A stretch of 64,000 nt of DNA from Acheta domesticus (lineage: Eukaryota; Arthropoda; Insecta; Orthoptera; Gryllidae). The position numbers were made by a program, and so were the translations under genes. Positions 22,391-34,734 of this stretch are shown in pieces (the first letter of the stretch is position 1; each line of letters opens with the position of its first letter). The DNA lies in the NCBI GenBank assembly GCA_031308135.1, contig JAHLJT010000631.1, forward strand, positions 176,812,282-176,876,281. Reading direction: 5' to 3'. Under the pieces are notes generated by a model, which searched no databases, was not told the DNA's origin, and saw only the letters and a program-made list of their open reading frames with translations.

Positions 22391-24935
22391 ATTTCCATTT
22401 CTTCGTTCGAAGGGCTGTCAGTTTACAAAATGGCAATATGGCGCTTGAAATTCTCAGAATTTTTATCATTCTTGGCGATAAAGATGATTGTACAGATAAT
22501 ACTCTTATGAAACGATATAGATACAAGGAAGGCAATAGATTTAATTTGAAACAAAAAAATATTATTTTTTGACTTTGAAAAGTTTATTGTAGTATTCAAA
22601 AATTAGCTCACTTCTATGTAATGAAGGCAGCTTTGAGTGAAAATTTGCTGCAAATACTGTATTACTGTAATAGATACATTTATCCATGTTTGTTTCCTTT
22701 GTAAAAGTAAGAAAAGACAACATCCTATCGAAATAAATGCACATATGTTATATAGGCCTGTCGTTTGGATTGGATAAATTGGACTTCTTCAATTTATATC
22801 TGAGGTGTCAGTACGACAGAAATTACAATATACGAATATTACGAAACTGTTTTCCGTAATTCGAGAATGTATGTGCTGTTGTTTCCACCTTTTGGTTTTG
22901 GAGTTATATTTATTTGGTTTTAAAATTCATTTCTTCACCTTGCAGCAATTTAATTACATATATACTGTAATAAATTACTACGTAAAATGCGTTTTTCAAT
23001 TTTATTGTGCATCCTGTACTTCAAACATGTAATAATAATATTTTCTTAGTATTTTGCTGACTCGTTTGCTAAACTAGAGAGATTTCTTCAGTGTTCAGTT
23101 TTTCAATATTCTAAGAAATATCCAGCTTCAAGAAGTGCATGTTTAAACAAGAGGTGAAAGATGTTTAAATGGTTTATTTATTTTGAAACTTGTGAAAACC
23201 AGAGCAGACACCAGTCGTGAAAGAGTTTTTCAATTACATGCCAAGATGCTTCCCCTCTGGAATAAATGAGTGCCACCCCACAACGTCACAATATATTTTA
23301 CTTGTTCCGTCTTCGGAGAGCTATTATTTGACATAACAAAACTTACTTATCCCTGAGTCTCACATAAGGAATTATAGTAGAATTTCACATGAAAGGGTAC
23401 AAATGCTTTGGTAACCGTCCCTTATTCAATTATTCATCAACTTTCTATTACATAATTGCATTACATGAATCAAAAGTATTTTATTCTTAAAAGAATTAAG
23501 AGATGTTATCCAAGAAAACTGAGTGTTATTTCAAAACATTTATTAATCTATACTTATAATTTCTTACACAATCAGTTGAGAGAAAACTAAGCAATATTGG
23601 GCTCTGCGGTAGGTGTCAATGGTTGAATTAGACACCCTGGATCTCTGGCATTCAAAAACGATTTTTCCTTTATATCTGTTGTTCTATCCTTCCCCTTACT
23701 TACACACGCAGTTACATGCACTACACTGCCTCGTATCTCGGGAGGCCGGTCGGAAGTTTGGAGCTTCGAAGTGCTTGGAGAAGAGCTTGGAGTGTCGAAA
23801 ATATGGGTGCGTGACTACGGTCAACAGACGTCTCAAAAAAGAAGGGATCCGCTTTAAAGATTTTCTATTCATGTGTGAAACAGCAACTTTTTTGTTTTTT
23901 CCAACAAACCATATCATAGCGTTTTGTGAAAACTGTCTTTGTGGTAATTTAATTTAATACAGTTAATGCAATTAATTAGTTAATTGCATTTTAAAGCAAT
24001 TAATGCAATTAAAATACCCAAGAGTATTTCATTCGCTATTCTTGACCTGTATGTGTGCCATTTTTTGAAAAACTATTTTGAGGGATTTTCTTCAGTCGTA
24101 TTTGTATTGTTGCAGGCCGGAAGTAATTCACAATTTATATTATATAATATTTTATATGAATGCATTTTACTTTTACAGCATTAGGCATATTTGTTCGCGT
24201 TGACTTGCAATTCTCTTTAAAATCAGGAAAAATGTTTTCTCTTTGACCATAGTCCTTTATTTGGTTATTTCAATCAAAATTTGGCACTCTAATTTTCATA
24301 GCAATAATGGAGAAAGTCAAGTAATGCAAGAGTTGACGCGAGAATAAGCATGTTTTATTTCTTTGTACGAAAATTGACAAGAGCTGCTTATAAACGATCT
24401 TTCATAAATTCTTAAAAATTCTTGGTAAAATTTTTTCCATTAGGATCGATCAAGTTTTCATTCATTTTTTCGCGTGCAATATCCCAAAGTCTTATTTTAC
24501 CTGCTTTTACCCATTTACGAACTTCGATCATCTTTAAAAATATGAATGAATGTGTGCGTGAATGAGTCCCATACGGCATTATGTGAAATTCGGTTACCTC
24601 ACACATGCCTTAAGTCACCCAAAGTAACTTTAAAAAGTTTATTGGCGCTTTTACTTACTCGCTTTGGTATGTTTACGTAGTAAAGATAAAGTATTGTAAT
24701 GATGATGCGGAATCGGCGATTACTTGAAAGAAAAATGTTGACAGTCTTTGGTAAGGAAAGAGGGGTTTAATTTTGTTCCTATTTGTTTAAAATTATTAAT
24801 GCTAGCGCAAAAATTTGGACGATTTCTTATCAAAATTTATATTCCCCGACTAACCTGAACGGACTCGGAGAACGGCGAGTTTGAAACGGATATTTTTATT
24901 TTCTGGGTTACATTAAATGCTGCCTTAATACTACC
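22391..24935. other. AT-rich intergenic DNA
   Basis: Scattered open frames (for example 22805-23032, 23613-23957) have no recognisable domains. No element ends or RNA genes are identified. Confidence 0.5.
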
Positions 24936-25082
24936 GTCGAATCCGGTTATAGTGAACTCGGATATAGGGAACCCTCGGTTGTAGTGAACTTCAATCACTG
25001 GTCCCGTTTCACTTCCATTGCAAATAAGCATAATGTTTCGATTATAGTGAACCTAAACCTCGGCTAAAGTGAACCTAGAAAA
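24936..25082. mobile_element. pogo/Tigger-like terminal fragment
   Basis: Four spaced variants of TATAGTGAAC occur: GGTTATAGTGAAC (~24945), GGTTGTAGTGAAC (~24978), GATTATAGTGAACC (~25040) and GGCTAAAGTGAACC (~25062). Repeated TATAGTGAAC/TATAACGAA-type subterminal motifs are typical of pogo/Tigger elements of the Tc1-mariner superfamily. No transposase reading frame remains. Confidence 0.4.
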
Positions 25083-25739
25083 GTGTCCTGGAAATTAATT
25101 ATCTCCTGAAAAAAAAGTAGATCGCCTCGGTGCCACAAATTCCAACACTAGGCAGGTTGAAAAAAATATCATCGGCCAAAGGCCATAATCGAAGAACTCT
25201 CCCCAGAGGTGAAGGTAGCGGACCTGGAATGGGCACCTTACTGGTAACTTTCACGGAAACCTTATGGCAGTCAGTTTTGCGGGAAAAAAAGGCCGTGTCT
25301 TGTGTGGGCCGCAAAAGGCGAAGGCGTTGCGTGATTGCTTACTTCGGTTTCAATCTTTGTGTTTCTTGAGATTCCGCAGGACGAAGCACTTTGGGTTGTA
25401 CGTAGGCGACAGGAAGCGCGCGACTGCCACAGCCTGGCGATACCCGCCGCGCTGCGCGGAAAGGCCACCGGTTTCATTAGCCGCTTGCGCCGTCCCGCTA
25501 CCGAAAGCATCTCGTATGTTATAAGTAGAGGGAGGATTTTACCATACGTGCATATTTTATTCCTCGCGACCTTGCGATATGCTTTTTGCAAACAAATACG
25601 ATTTAGACCCCCAAGAAAGGAGTATATAAAATTTTACAGTGCAAATTTTAGCAAGACATGGTAAAAAAGATAAGTTTTTTACTTTTCGTACTTCGTAAGA
25701 AGAGAGTATTGTAGGTGTCCGCTGCAAAACGAATGTTCA
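25083..25739. other. Mixed-composition DNA with a GC-rich part
   Basis: Overlapping unrecognised open frames on both strands lie within 25099-25664. The GC-richer part is about 25270-25520. No domain, splice model or element ends can be supported. Confidence 0.35.
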
Positions 25740-26380
25740 ACAGAAAAATCCTTATCGTTTGGTTGCGGTAACGAAAACGTGGATAACCTTGTTCATATAT
25801 AGTAAAAAACTTTTACCAACAGAAGGGGAAGATGGACGCAATTTGTAAATAACGATGGAGCAATTTTGCATTACTGGTAGTAAATGCAAGAAAAGGGATT
25901 TCTTAGTCCCCTGGGGAAGTCTAGAAAATCAACGGATTATAGAATGCCTAGATATTTCTTAGTTACCTCTTAGTCTTTAATTGGGAAGTGTATGCTATTT
26001 AACTTACAGAAAATTGTGCTGTGAGAATCCACGTTTTGTGGGTCGTTGATACCAAAAAATCGATTGATGGCAAAACGTCTGTCTATCCGTCTGTGCTCAA
26101 CGCTAACGCCTAAATTATTCATTTGATTTTCTCCAAAACTGATATTTCCCGAACGAAATTGAACCTAAGGCCCCTTCCGTTTGAAACGAATATTTGATTT
26201 TGGGGTTTCTTTTCATGAAGCCTCAACACTTGCAACATTTTCTCCAACACGATGCCAAAGGTTTTCATACATTTTGTCATGTAATGGTATAAAGGACCCT
26301 TAAAAGAGTGGTGCAACTATCATTTTCCTTGAAATCCCTGATTTTTTAAAATAGCAAAAGTTCAACTTTTTCCGCATTGT
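25740..26380 (+). repeat. Dispersed non-coding family 'GGGTCCTTGATACC', copy 2
   Basis: Contains GGTAACGAAAACGTGG (~25768), TGTGGGTCGTTGATACC (26038-26054), an ACGTCTGTCTATCCGTCTG stretch, CATGAAGCCTCAACACTT (26214-26231) and AAAATAGCAAAAGTTC near 26350. It is collinear with copy 1 and with 29582-29930. The repeat has no coding capacity. Confidence 0.6.
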
Positions 26381-27880
26381 CCTACAACTACAATATTGAC
26401 GTTGGAGATATTTTCTTCAGAAGAAATGTGTTCTCTATAATTAGTTTTTTCATTAATATCCATTAATTTTCTGCATTTTTACAATTTTTTGTAGTTTTCA
26501 TGTAGTTTTGAGTAAAATATAGGGAATATTAAAATATCAAAAAACAATAATTTTTCAAAACCCGCTCAATATTTTTCAGTTAAACCTTTGATAGGAATAG
26601 TGCTACGCACTGGATAAGGTGACGTATAGGTGGCGAATTGTATAAATTATTGTATTTGTTATAATAAGTCTTTCAAATTATGTCATATACTGTTTCTCGA
26701 AAACTCAAAAGATTTCTGTGAAAATGAGCTCAAAATTTCGTATTTTCAGGAATGTTCAAACCTTTTTTTAAATGGCTCATCCAAATTTTATCTGTAAATT
26801 TTTTGAACGGATAGCGCTAAGTGGACAGAATCAAATGAAATAAATTCCACTTGGGTGTCTTCTTTCATTTTTTCAAAAATTACACAAAAGTAACTAAAAC
26901 ATATTTTATGTCGTCGGTTTGCATATTACCAGCTATATTTGCCTATTATTAGATTTGTGAGTAGACGTTCTTCAGATAATTTCCAATGCAGTTTCTCGCG
27001 AAATCCAAAGTTTTCTGTAAAATAGAGTTTCAAATTTTGCATTTGCAGTAACGTGTAACGACAGTTTCAAAAACTGTTCTACAAGATTCAACAAAAATTT
27101 CAATATAGAACGAGGTTTCATTCTTCTATAACATTCTCAAAGGTATGTTTCAAAGGGAAACAAAGAATAGAGAAAACATGAAACTAGTGGTGCTACAGAA
27201 TGGCACAGACTTTTCCGTATTAGTTTTCTATTTCCTTGGGTCTTTGCTAGCTATTCGGAATTGCCACATACTCTTTCTTGCCAACTGCCTTCTATTACCG
27301 TCAAAAGTAAATTTTTTTGCCATTTTCTTAATTTTTCGATTTCCTATTGGTAGAACGGAAATATTAATTTTAGAATATTAAAGAACACAAAAACCTAGGC
27401 CTAAAAGGCAATTTTCATTTAAAAATATTGTGCCGTTTGAATGAAAACTGCGTTTTTAATTACTAAAAATGCGAAATTTGAAGCTCATATTCACAGAAAA
27501 TTTTTGAGTTTTCAAAATACTTTATTTGAAGTTATTTGAAGCACCTACACTTACAAATATAATAATCTTCACAAATTGCTGGTAATGTGCATTTTAAAGA
27601 TGTGACAGATCTTTCAAAAAAATTATATTTATGTAATTTTTGAAAATAAAAAAAAATAACTCAAAATAAAATTTACATCATATTAAAGAGTGTAATTAAC
27701 ACTATCCTTAGCAAACGTTGGAAAAAATGCAGCCATATATGCAAATATGACGTTTGAGCCTTTCTGAAAATGCGGAATTTTGAGCTAGTTTTCACAGAAA
27801 ACGGTTGTATTTTCGAGAAACTTTACATGACATTGAAGCACATGTACTCGTAAATATAATGTAACCGAACGTGTAGGTCG
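26381..27880 (+). repeat. AT-rich composite repeat, left copy
   Basis: Bases 27170-27380 match the reverse complement of about 31100-31330, and 27640-27830 match the reverse complement of 30230-30410, so this block and 30200-31400 are inverted copies of one family. Within it a ~55-base core (TTTCTCGAAAACTCAAAAG ... TGAGCTCAAAATTTCG) recurs at 26695-26755 and 26992-27045 on the plus strand and at 27468-27530 and 27768-27830 on the minus strand. The short open frames inside (27145-27381, 27792-28070) are not genes I recognise. Confidence 0.55.
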
Positions 27881-28760
27881 GCTGTGGGGAATTTCCGTGG
27901 GAAAGTGGCTTTCTTTGAAATTTTGAAAAAAACAACACAAAGTTGAAACCACAAACATGAATATAATTGGACATGCGTAGAGAGCAAAAAATTACAGGAT
28001 GTCGATACCATTGACGCTCACATAACAAAAAAAACAGCAAAATTTCACAATATTCTAGAAAAAAAAACATAAAAGGAAATTCAACTGTAAGAAACTACAT
28101 GTTCCTTTAAGTATACAACCAAAAAAGTCTACTAAGTAAGAAATGTGAAGTAAGCAATTTGTACAAAATCTAATGGTACCATTCATCAAATCTATAATTA
28201 ATTTCAGTAGTCAACATTCCGTTTAAGAAACTTCATATTTTGTCTTTCAGATTACTTAAAACTCAGTTTATTTTCTAAAGAATTAGCCATAAATGCATAT
28301 TGAATGCACAAGTTAGCATCCATTATGAATTTCTGACCATGTCTTGCCTTTCATATCCTCTGTTATTCACCCACCAACAACTCAAATTTATCTTCAGAAC
28401 CTGAGATCAGTGCGCACATATATTTATTTTAACTTAATAATTTATTTCTCTCAATGCACATTTCGCGAGACATGGAGAAACATCTAACTTGTTAGCGATG
28501 CTAAAACTAGGCTAAATCTATTGAAATCACTGTGAAACACTTCTTTTTTATAACGTTAGCAAATGTATACAAATACCCTAAGATTCTTGAATCATCTAGA
28601 AAGTCTATTTCTTGAAACAACTTGAAAACTAATACGAATTTATAATTTACATTCAGTTAAAAAAAATTAACCAATTTCAACATTCAAGATTCACACCTTC
28701 ATAATTACACGGTCTTCAAAGTCTGCACACGTAGAAGTCTTGACGAAAAGTTGCTGAACT
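27881..28760. other. AT-rich intergenic DNA
   Basis: No supported feature. Confidence 0.5.
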
Positions 28761-29460
28761 TTACGGGGCCTGGAAAACCCAGCTTCCATGACCTCGTCGC
28801 GAGCCCCCGACGAGCAGCTCGCCCGCCTCTCTTATTACGGCGAACGCGGGGCTTCACGCAGTAGTGCCAGTTGGTAGTGTTTTTTGACAGAATTTTAGTG
28901 GCAGTTCGTAGTAGTTTTTAAAAAATCTAGGAAGAGCAAACATAGATCGGATACCGACTTCAGTTTGTCGTCTATGGCCTCACCAAACGGCGACGCTTGC
29001 AGCGGTCATTGTCGGTGGCTAGCGCCCGAGTGCAAATGCCTCAGCGCAGTACAAATTCTCCGTAACGACGCCAAATTCCAACGTCCAAAGACACTGGCGC
29101 AGCAACTCCCTGGACCGTTCCACCTCCAGGTAACATCATTACTACACCTGCTTCCCAAAAAGCTCACTGTCTCCGCCTCTGCTCAATATTCTACTATCTG
29201 CCTCCCAAAAAGCTCACCCTCCGCCTCTGCTCACTGTTCTACTATCTGCCTCCCAAAAAGTTAACTCTCCGCCTCTGCTCACTGTTCTTCCATCTCTTCT
29301 GACCGTTGCTCCACGCCCCTTCGCCGCGCACGTCACCACCGTGTAGGGGTGACAACTCTCCCCCTGCGCCTCCCCCCAGCGACCACTGATAAGGCGGCGG
29401 GGTCGCCGCCGCCGCGGCAGCGTGAGCGCGCGGCGAATCTCGCTGACAATCTTTTTCTTA
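28761..29460. other. GC-rich block with a short tandem repeat and a 99-codon frame
   Basis: GC-rich ends (28770-28860 and 29300-29450) enclose a plus-strand frame at 28965-29264 with no recognised domain. Its 3' part overlaps about three copies of a 48-50-base direct repeat starting at 29154, 29204 and 29252, each beginning CCCAAAAAG and including CCGCCTCTGCTCA. A CCAG-GTAAC splice-donor-like site lies at about 29129. It might be a 5' exon of an unseen gene. I cannot confirm this. Confidence 0.3.
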
Positions 29461-29501
29461 TTGACAAATTGTTTGGGGCTTAGATAGCTCAGTATCGCTA
29501 C

Positions 29502-30190
29502 AATAATAGTGTGAAAAAAGCGCCGCTAATGTAAATATTAATGACGAAAAAATCCTTAACACGTGGTGTAGCCAGAACCCCTCTTTTGTGGGTCCTTGAT
29601 ACCGAAAAACGAATTGAAAGGAAAACGTCCGTCTGTCCGTCCGTCTGTGACAATGCTAGCCCTAAACCATACGTACGACTTCTTCTAAAATGGATATTCC
29701 CCGGTCGATCTGGTTCTAGTTGAAGCTTTGAGATTTTGAAAAAGATTCTGAAAAATTTGTGGGTACTCTACATGAAGCCTCCCGGACATTTTCAAAGTTT
29801 TCTCAAACACGGCTCTAAACTTTTCTTTAAATTTCTTGTAAGAATAGAGTACATTTATTAAGGAGGCATGGGTCCAATTTTTCGGATTAGTCTGAATTTT
29901 TGAAAATTGCAAAAGTTTTAAGTTTTTTCGTCTTTCTGGAACTACAAAATTGAAGATAGGTTTTTCTTGCAATTTTAAAAAGAATTACAAAACAAGATTA
30001 TTTCAAAGACGGCTCCAATTTGTTTCTTTAAAATTTCGGTATGTATAGTGCTTAATGTATTTTATGAGATGACAAAAACGCCATATTGTTCTATTTTTTT
30101 ATTTTTTCGAAAATTGGAAAAATATAATTCTGTTGACTGGTCTCTCACGTCGTTAATATTTACATTAGCAGCGCTTTTTTCACATTATTA
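29502..30190. mobile_element. Inverted-repeat element enclosing family copy 3
   Basis: The left arm 29502-29546 and right arm 30148-30190 are ~43-45-base inverted repeats with only a few differences (core GTGAAAAAAGCGC and CTAATGTAAATATTAA). They bound a ~690-bp non-coding element. It contains the third copy of the dispersed family: TGTGGGTCCTTGATACCG at 29587-29604 and CATGAAGCCTCCCGGACATT at 29771-29790. The arms make this the only copy with visible termini, so it may show what the full element looks like. Confidence 0.6.
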
Positions 30191-30199
30191 TATTTACGA

Positions 30200-31400
30200 G
30201 TACATGTGCTTTAATGTCAAGTAATGTTTTTTGAAAACACAATCGTTTTCTGTGAAAACTAGCTAAAAATTCCACATCTTCAGAAACACTCAAACGCCAT
30301 TTTCGCATAGATGGCATCATTTTCCCGAACGTTGGTAACGGATAGTGCTAATTATACTCTTTAATATGACGTAAAGTTTATTTTCATTTTGAAAAAAATA
30401 AAAACCATTTTCCCGCCTTTTAAAACACCTGGACTTTCAATACCTTAGCGTATGATATTCTCATACAAAGGATTAGAAAGCTTTAAAAAATGATAATTTT
30501 TAAGTATATTCCAAAATCAAAACTTTATTGGGTGCTACAACAATGTATACAAATGTATAATAAACTTTAAAATAAATGCACAGAACCGTTGCAGTCATTT
30601 TCAAACTATATTGAAAGTCCAGGTGTTTTAAAGGCGGGAAAATGATTTTTATTTTTTAACTGAAGCCCAGCAACCGAAAAAATCTGAAAAAATACACAAT
30701 TTGTGTTTTAAGAGGAACATTTGACATTTTTTTCGAGCCTGTTCCAGGCTTCTAAGACACAGTAAAAAATATTTCTTGATATTTTTTTTTCAAAAATATT
30801 TTTTTGTGTTGGAATTTGGGCCTGAGAAAAAAATTAAAAAATGTTTTCCTGATAGTACAAGTTGTGTTCTTATTTATCATATATTTTTCAGTCTGATAAA
30901 ATAGTGTTAAGTTGTCGAAAAAAAATGAAATTAAAAAAACACGTTTTTGGCTGTACAGGGGTGTGGGTGGTGGGACGGAGGCTAAGAAACCTTTCAAAAA
31001 TATTATTTTTATGTTAGAATTATAGTGTAACCACTCATATGTAATTTGGTTGAGGGGAACTTTTTACCATCTTATCCGGGGGGACCCTTTTTAAAAGAAA
31101 ATTTCCATTTAGAAGGAAGTTTTAGTGTTCTTTGATAGTCCTAAAATAATATTTCTGTTCTACCATTAGGAAACCTTATAATTAAGAAAATGTCAAAAAA
31201 CCTACTTTGGGCTGCGATAGATGACTGTTGGCAAGAGTATGTGGCAATTCGGAATAGCTAGTCCAGATCCAAGGAAATAGAAAAAAATACGGGAAAATCC
31301 GTGCCATTCTGCAGCACCACTAGTTTAAAAATGAAATGTAGGCCGAAATTAATTTTTAAAAAAACTCATGTACAATAGTTTGAAAAAACTAATAGTTTTC
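30200..31400 (-). repeat. AT-rich composite repeat, right (inverted) copy
   Basis: Homologous in opposite orientation to 27145-27870, as two collinear blocks: 31330-31100 and 30410-30230. It is longer than the left copy because an inverted-repeat element (30393-30658) and further AT-rich DNA lie between the two blocks. No coding sequence. Confidence 0.55.
30393..30658. mobile_element. Small inverted-repeat element nested in composite repeat
   Basis: Arms of about 50 bases (30393-30442 and 30609-30658) are inverted repeats with one substitution and one single-base indel. Each contains TTTTCCCGCC and AACACCTGGACTTTCAATA. The loop is about 165 bases and non-coding. It is absent from the left copy of the surrounding repeat, as expected for an insertion. 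Confidence 0.6.
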
Positions 31401-32770
31401 ACGCATGATCTGCTTGAAGTAATGTATTTTTTAATATTCTAAAAAATGGGTACCTAATTTTTTCTCTATTTTTTTCCTGGCAAAGAGTAAAGATCGATTA
31501 AGACTGGTTTAGGTCTCAGTTACGTGGCTTCCCTGAGCTTTTGATAGTTGTAAATGAATGAATGAATGAATGAATGATATTTCCTTTCAGCCGTTTGTGT
31601 GGTGTAAGGATAATGTTCTTGGCATTTTAATTGGAAGAACCCGATTTCATATTTACCTCGGAGAAAAATAAATTCTTTTCTGGAATCACCTTTACAGGTT
31701 CATGTAATAGTATAATATTTCGTAGACGTTACAACCAATTTGAGAAAGTGTGTGCCCATTACCTCAATACCCTTCTCACACTTGTAGATTTTCTAGCATC
31801 TACCTCAACACGAGGGACTGCTATATATTTTTGGAAACTTCCTCAGTTGAATCACTCTTTCTTCCCATCCATCCACCTCCTTTTGTCTTTCGTCGCTTGC
31901 AATTTGCTTTCCATCCTCCTTCAAGGAAATGTTCCGCACTTCTGCGTCTTCCTTGTCAAGGTCTAACGATGTGTGAGTTAGTGACTGCAGTTCTTCGTCT
32001 TCCCTGCTGCTTTTTGCCAGTATTTTTCCCAATTATGAATAGTAGTGAAATGATTTTGGAGAATTTTTTATTAAGTTTATCTTTCAAAAACTCGACGTAT
32101 TCCTTTCGTTTTTTTATTTATCTACAAAATGATTTTGTTTCATGACTAATGACAATATGTGGCAAAATTACGTAAAGTATGCACCTTTTACAGATAATAT
32201 GCATATTTTGGAGAGGGCTCATGGGGTTTAGATTTTTATTGATTTACACATATCAGGGTAGACAGAAAAAAAGGAATGCATTCCGAAGTTCTTGCTCCCT
32301 ATTAACAGATTGTAGATGTGAAAAGTGTTAAACACGCGGTGTGCGAAGACCGATTTATATCAGAGGAAGAAAGAAACATCCAAGAAGCAAATGCAGTAAA
32401 ACAGAAGAAATTATTTTTGTCATTCATATGGTTTGTCATGGTTCAAAATGACAAATAGTACTTCTTCCGTACCTTCTCAGCACTAAACAAAATGTTCACA
32501 AATCCTAAAATGTAGTTTTTACTATGGAAAAATTCAGAAACTCGAAAATGTCATCTTCAATAAACAAAATAATAAAAATATGTATTACAATTTTAAATCA
32601 ATATTGAAATTTATAATTCCAATGAAAATTAATTTCATTTAACAAAGAAGATAAACCTAGTTTTCGTAATATACAGGAGTTTGGCATTACTGTATTTTAA
32701 TCTATGAATCTGTTTGTAGTCCAGTTTTGAAAATCTCTTTTATCTCAATTCATTGCAATTGTTATCACCA
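31401..32770. other. AT-rich DNA with (GAAT)n
   Basis: A (GAAT)n microsatellite lies at 31553-31577. Overlapping frames at 31631-32145 (plus) and 31805-32032 (minus, a hydrophilic 75-codon frame rich in Lys and Glu) are not recognised. Confidence 0.4.
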
Positions 32771-34420
32771 CAGTCCGGTTCGAGCTGCCGAGGCGAACGC
32801 TTCGCTTCCGAGGCAGTTCCTATCACGTTCACAACGTAGTGGTTTATTAACGCGCTTACACTTCTGGCCTCCACGCTATCGCAGTGATCATGAACCAGAG
32901 TTTAGATTCTATAGCGGAAGCAATTCAAATTGCTTTACGAACATCAAACGATCCCGTGGTAGCCCAAAAATGGAGATTGATGCAAGAACAACACAAGCAG
33001 TTTCAACAATTCTGTCCTGAAGCAGGGCATAATTAATCCGCAGATGCAACAACCTCCCGATTTTCAACATTCTTCAGTACAGCAGATAAGTTGTCAATTC
33101 CTCCAACAAAACGTAAGTAGAAAATCAAATATTACAGAAGAGAACTCTCCCAAAAGACAAAGAATTCATTATTTTAAGATGTGTATAACGTTCCAGTGCC
33201 AAATAGTTGCGAAATACTTACGGAAGAAGAACCCTCAAAGCAGCGAGACAATGTTACCCCACTAGTGAAAATCCCACCCATTCATGTAGTAGGTAAAAAC
33301 TACAAAGTAATTCTAGATGATCTTTAAATATCAGCCAACACGACTTTACCACCAAAACACAACATAATGGAATGAAGATTTTCTTCATGGATATAGAGAA
33401 CTTTAGAAACTATAAGAAATTTTATGTAAGTAAAACTGTGTCATTTATGCATATAGGGACCCCACAGTGAATATTTTTATAGTTATGCTAAAAGGAATAC
33501 AAGAATCCCTAACAGAAAGTGAATTATGCGAAGAATTTAAACGCATCAATCAACCAGTTATTAAAAATATATAGGATATATAATAAGCAAAGACAGCCTC
33601 TACAAACATGTACAATGGCCTTATCAGAGACTGAAAAACAAAATCTATCTATAAAATAAACAAATTTATTATTTGTATCATTCGAGTTCAACCTACGATT
33701 AAAGGTAGTTCACCTGTGCAATGCAAAAACCGCCAATTATTTGGGCATTCTCAATCTAATTGTCCATGCAATTTCCAGGTGCGTTCGCTGTGATGGACAG
33801 CATCACTATTCTAAATGTACTGTACCAAAAAATTCTAAACTAACTTGTTGTAATTGCGGCGAAGGGCACACCGCGAATAATCGAGGCTGCCGTGTTCATC
33901 GAGAAGTCCGTCGGCCATGGTCAGCATTCCTTTCAGATAAAAATCTCAATAAACCGCATTAAACAATTGAGAGTCGTGAGCAACCTTCTTTTAATTTAAT
34001 TAAGCATCACTTTCCTCGTCTCCTTAAACGCAAGCCATTAGCTTAGCATACGGCTCAGTCAACATTCAAACCCGCAACCTCCATTTGACGTAGCTCAACT
34101 CGTGAATACAATAGGAAACCAAGTCATCTCAGCTATAATACCCCAAATTCAAAATATAATACAATCGTTAATACCAATCCTTCAACGTGGCAAATAAAAT
34201 CCAAGGACTCAAAATATTAAACTAAATCGCGAACGTTAATTTCTTTCAGAAACTCCAGCCATTCCCCTCTCCAAACTCGGCAGAAATTATCCAAAACCTA
34301 ACTGACAATGTACACGATTTCCAAAGACCAATTGAGATCACCATAAACATTCAATAGTATTAATTCTTAACATCTGATAATAAAATTAAAATAAATAAAT
34401 AAAAAAATAAATAAATTTAA
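32771..34420 (+). pseudogene. Jockey-clade non-LTR retrotransposon ORF1 (Gag-like) relic
   Basis: A decayed 5' part of a Jockey-type element. A GC-richer leader with CCGAGGCGAACGCTTCGC (about 32786) precedes a possible ORF1 start at 32890 (begins MNQSLDSIAEAIQ). Next come a VKIPPIHVVGKNYKVILDDL stretch near 33265, and VMLKGIQESLTESELCEEF near 33483, which resembles the PRE_C2HC domain. Then CCHC zinc knuckles: CKNRQLFGHSQSNC (33722 on, second Cys replaced by Arg), CVRCDGQHHYSKC (33780 on) and CCNCGEGHTANNRGC (about 33846 on). Frameshifts and stops separate these pieces. Almost all of ORF2 is missing. An A-rich tail with AATAAATAAA lies at about 34380-34420. ORF1 proteins of this clade bind element RNA; this copy cannot. 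Confidence 0.75.
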
Positions 34421-34687
34421 TCCAGTTTATTGTACTCCAAGACGAGTGTAAGTCCATTTCATAACAGTTGAACTGAAGTATAAAATTCTTTTGTTTTTAA
34501 TTTTAATTCTCCTTGATCGGCCTTTCTACTTTTCAAGGACGTTTACATACGGTTTCAATAATGTTTTAGGATGAACCATCCACAGGTCTGTCAATACATT
34601 TCCTGTATAAGTTTATTAGATAAGAGAAAATAAGTTTGTTAATCAATCGTTGGTATTGTTGGGTGTGTGTGTGTGAGAGAGTGTAAT

Positions 34688-34722
<35 letters not shown>

Positions 34723-34734
34723 AAGAGAGAGAGA
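34421..34734. repeat. Microsatellites and probable 3' UTR of minus-strand Jockey element
   Basis: (GT)n and (GA)n runs lie at about 34662-34738. Further left, around 34500-34560, the minus strand reads CTTGAAAAGTAGAAAGGCCG and then an A-rich stretch, which fits the 3' UTR of the minus-strand retrotransposon. The two Jockey relics therefore meet tail to tail here. Confidence 0.45.

Noticed and set aside
23613..23957. 114-codon plus-strand frame
   Set aside because: No recognisable domain, and the matching antisense frame suggests chance; not enough to call a gene.
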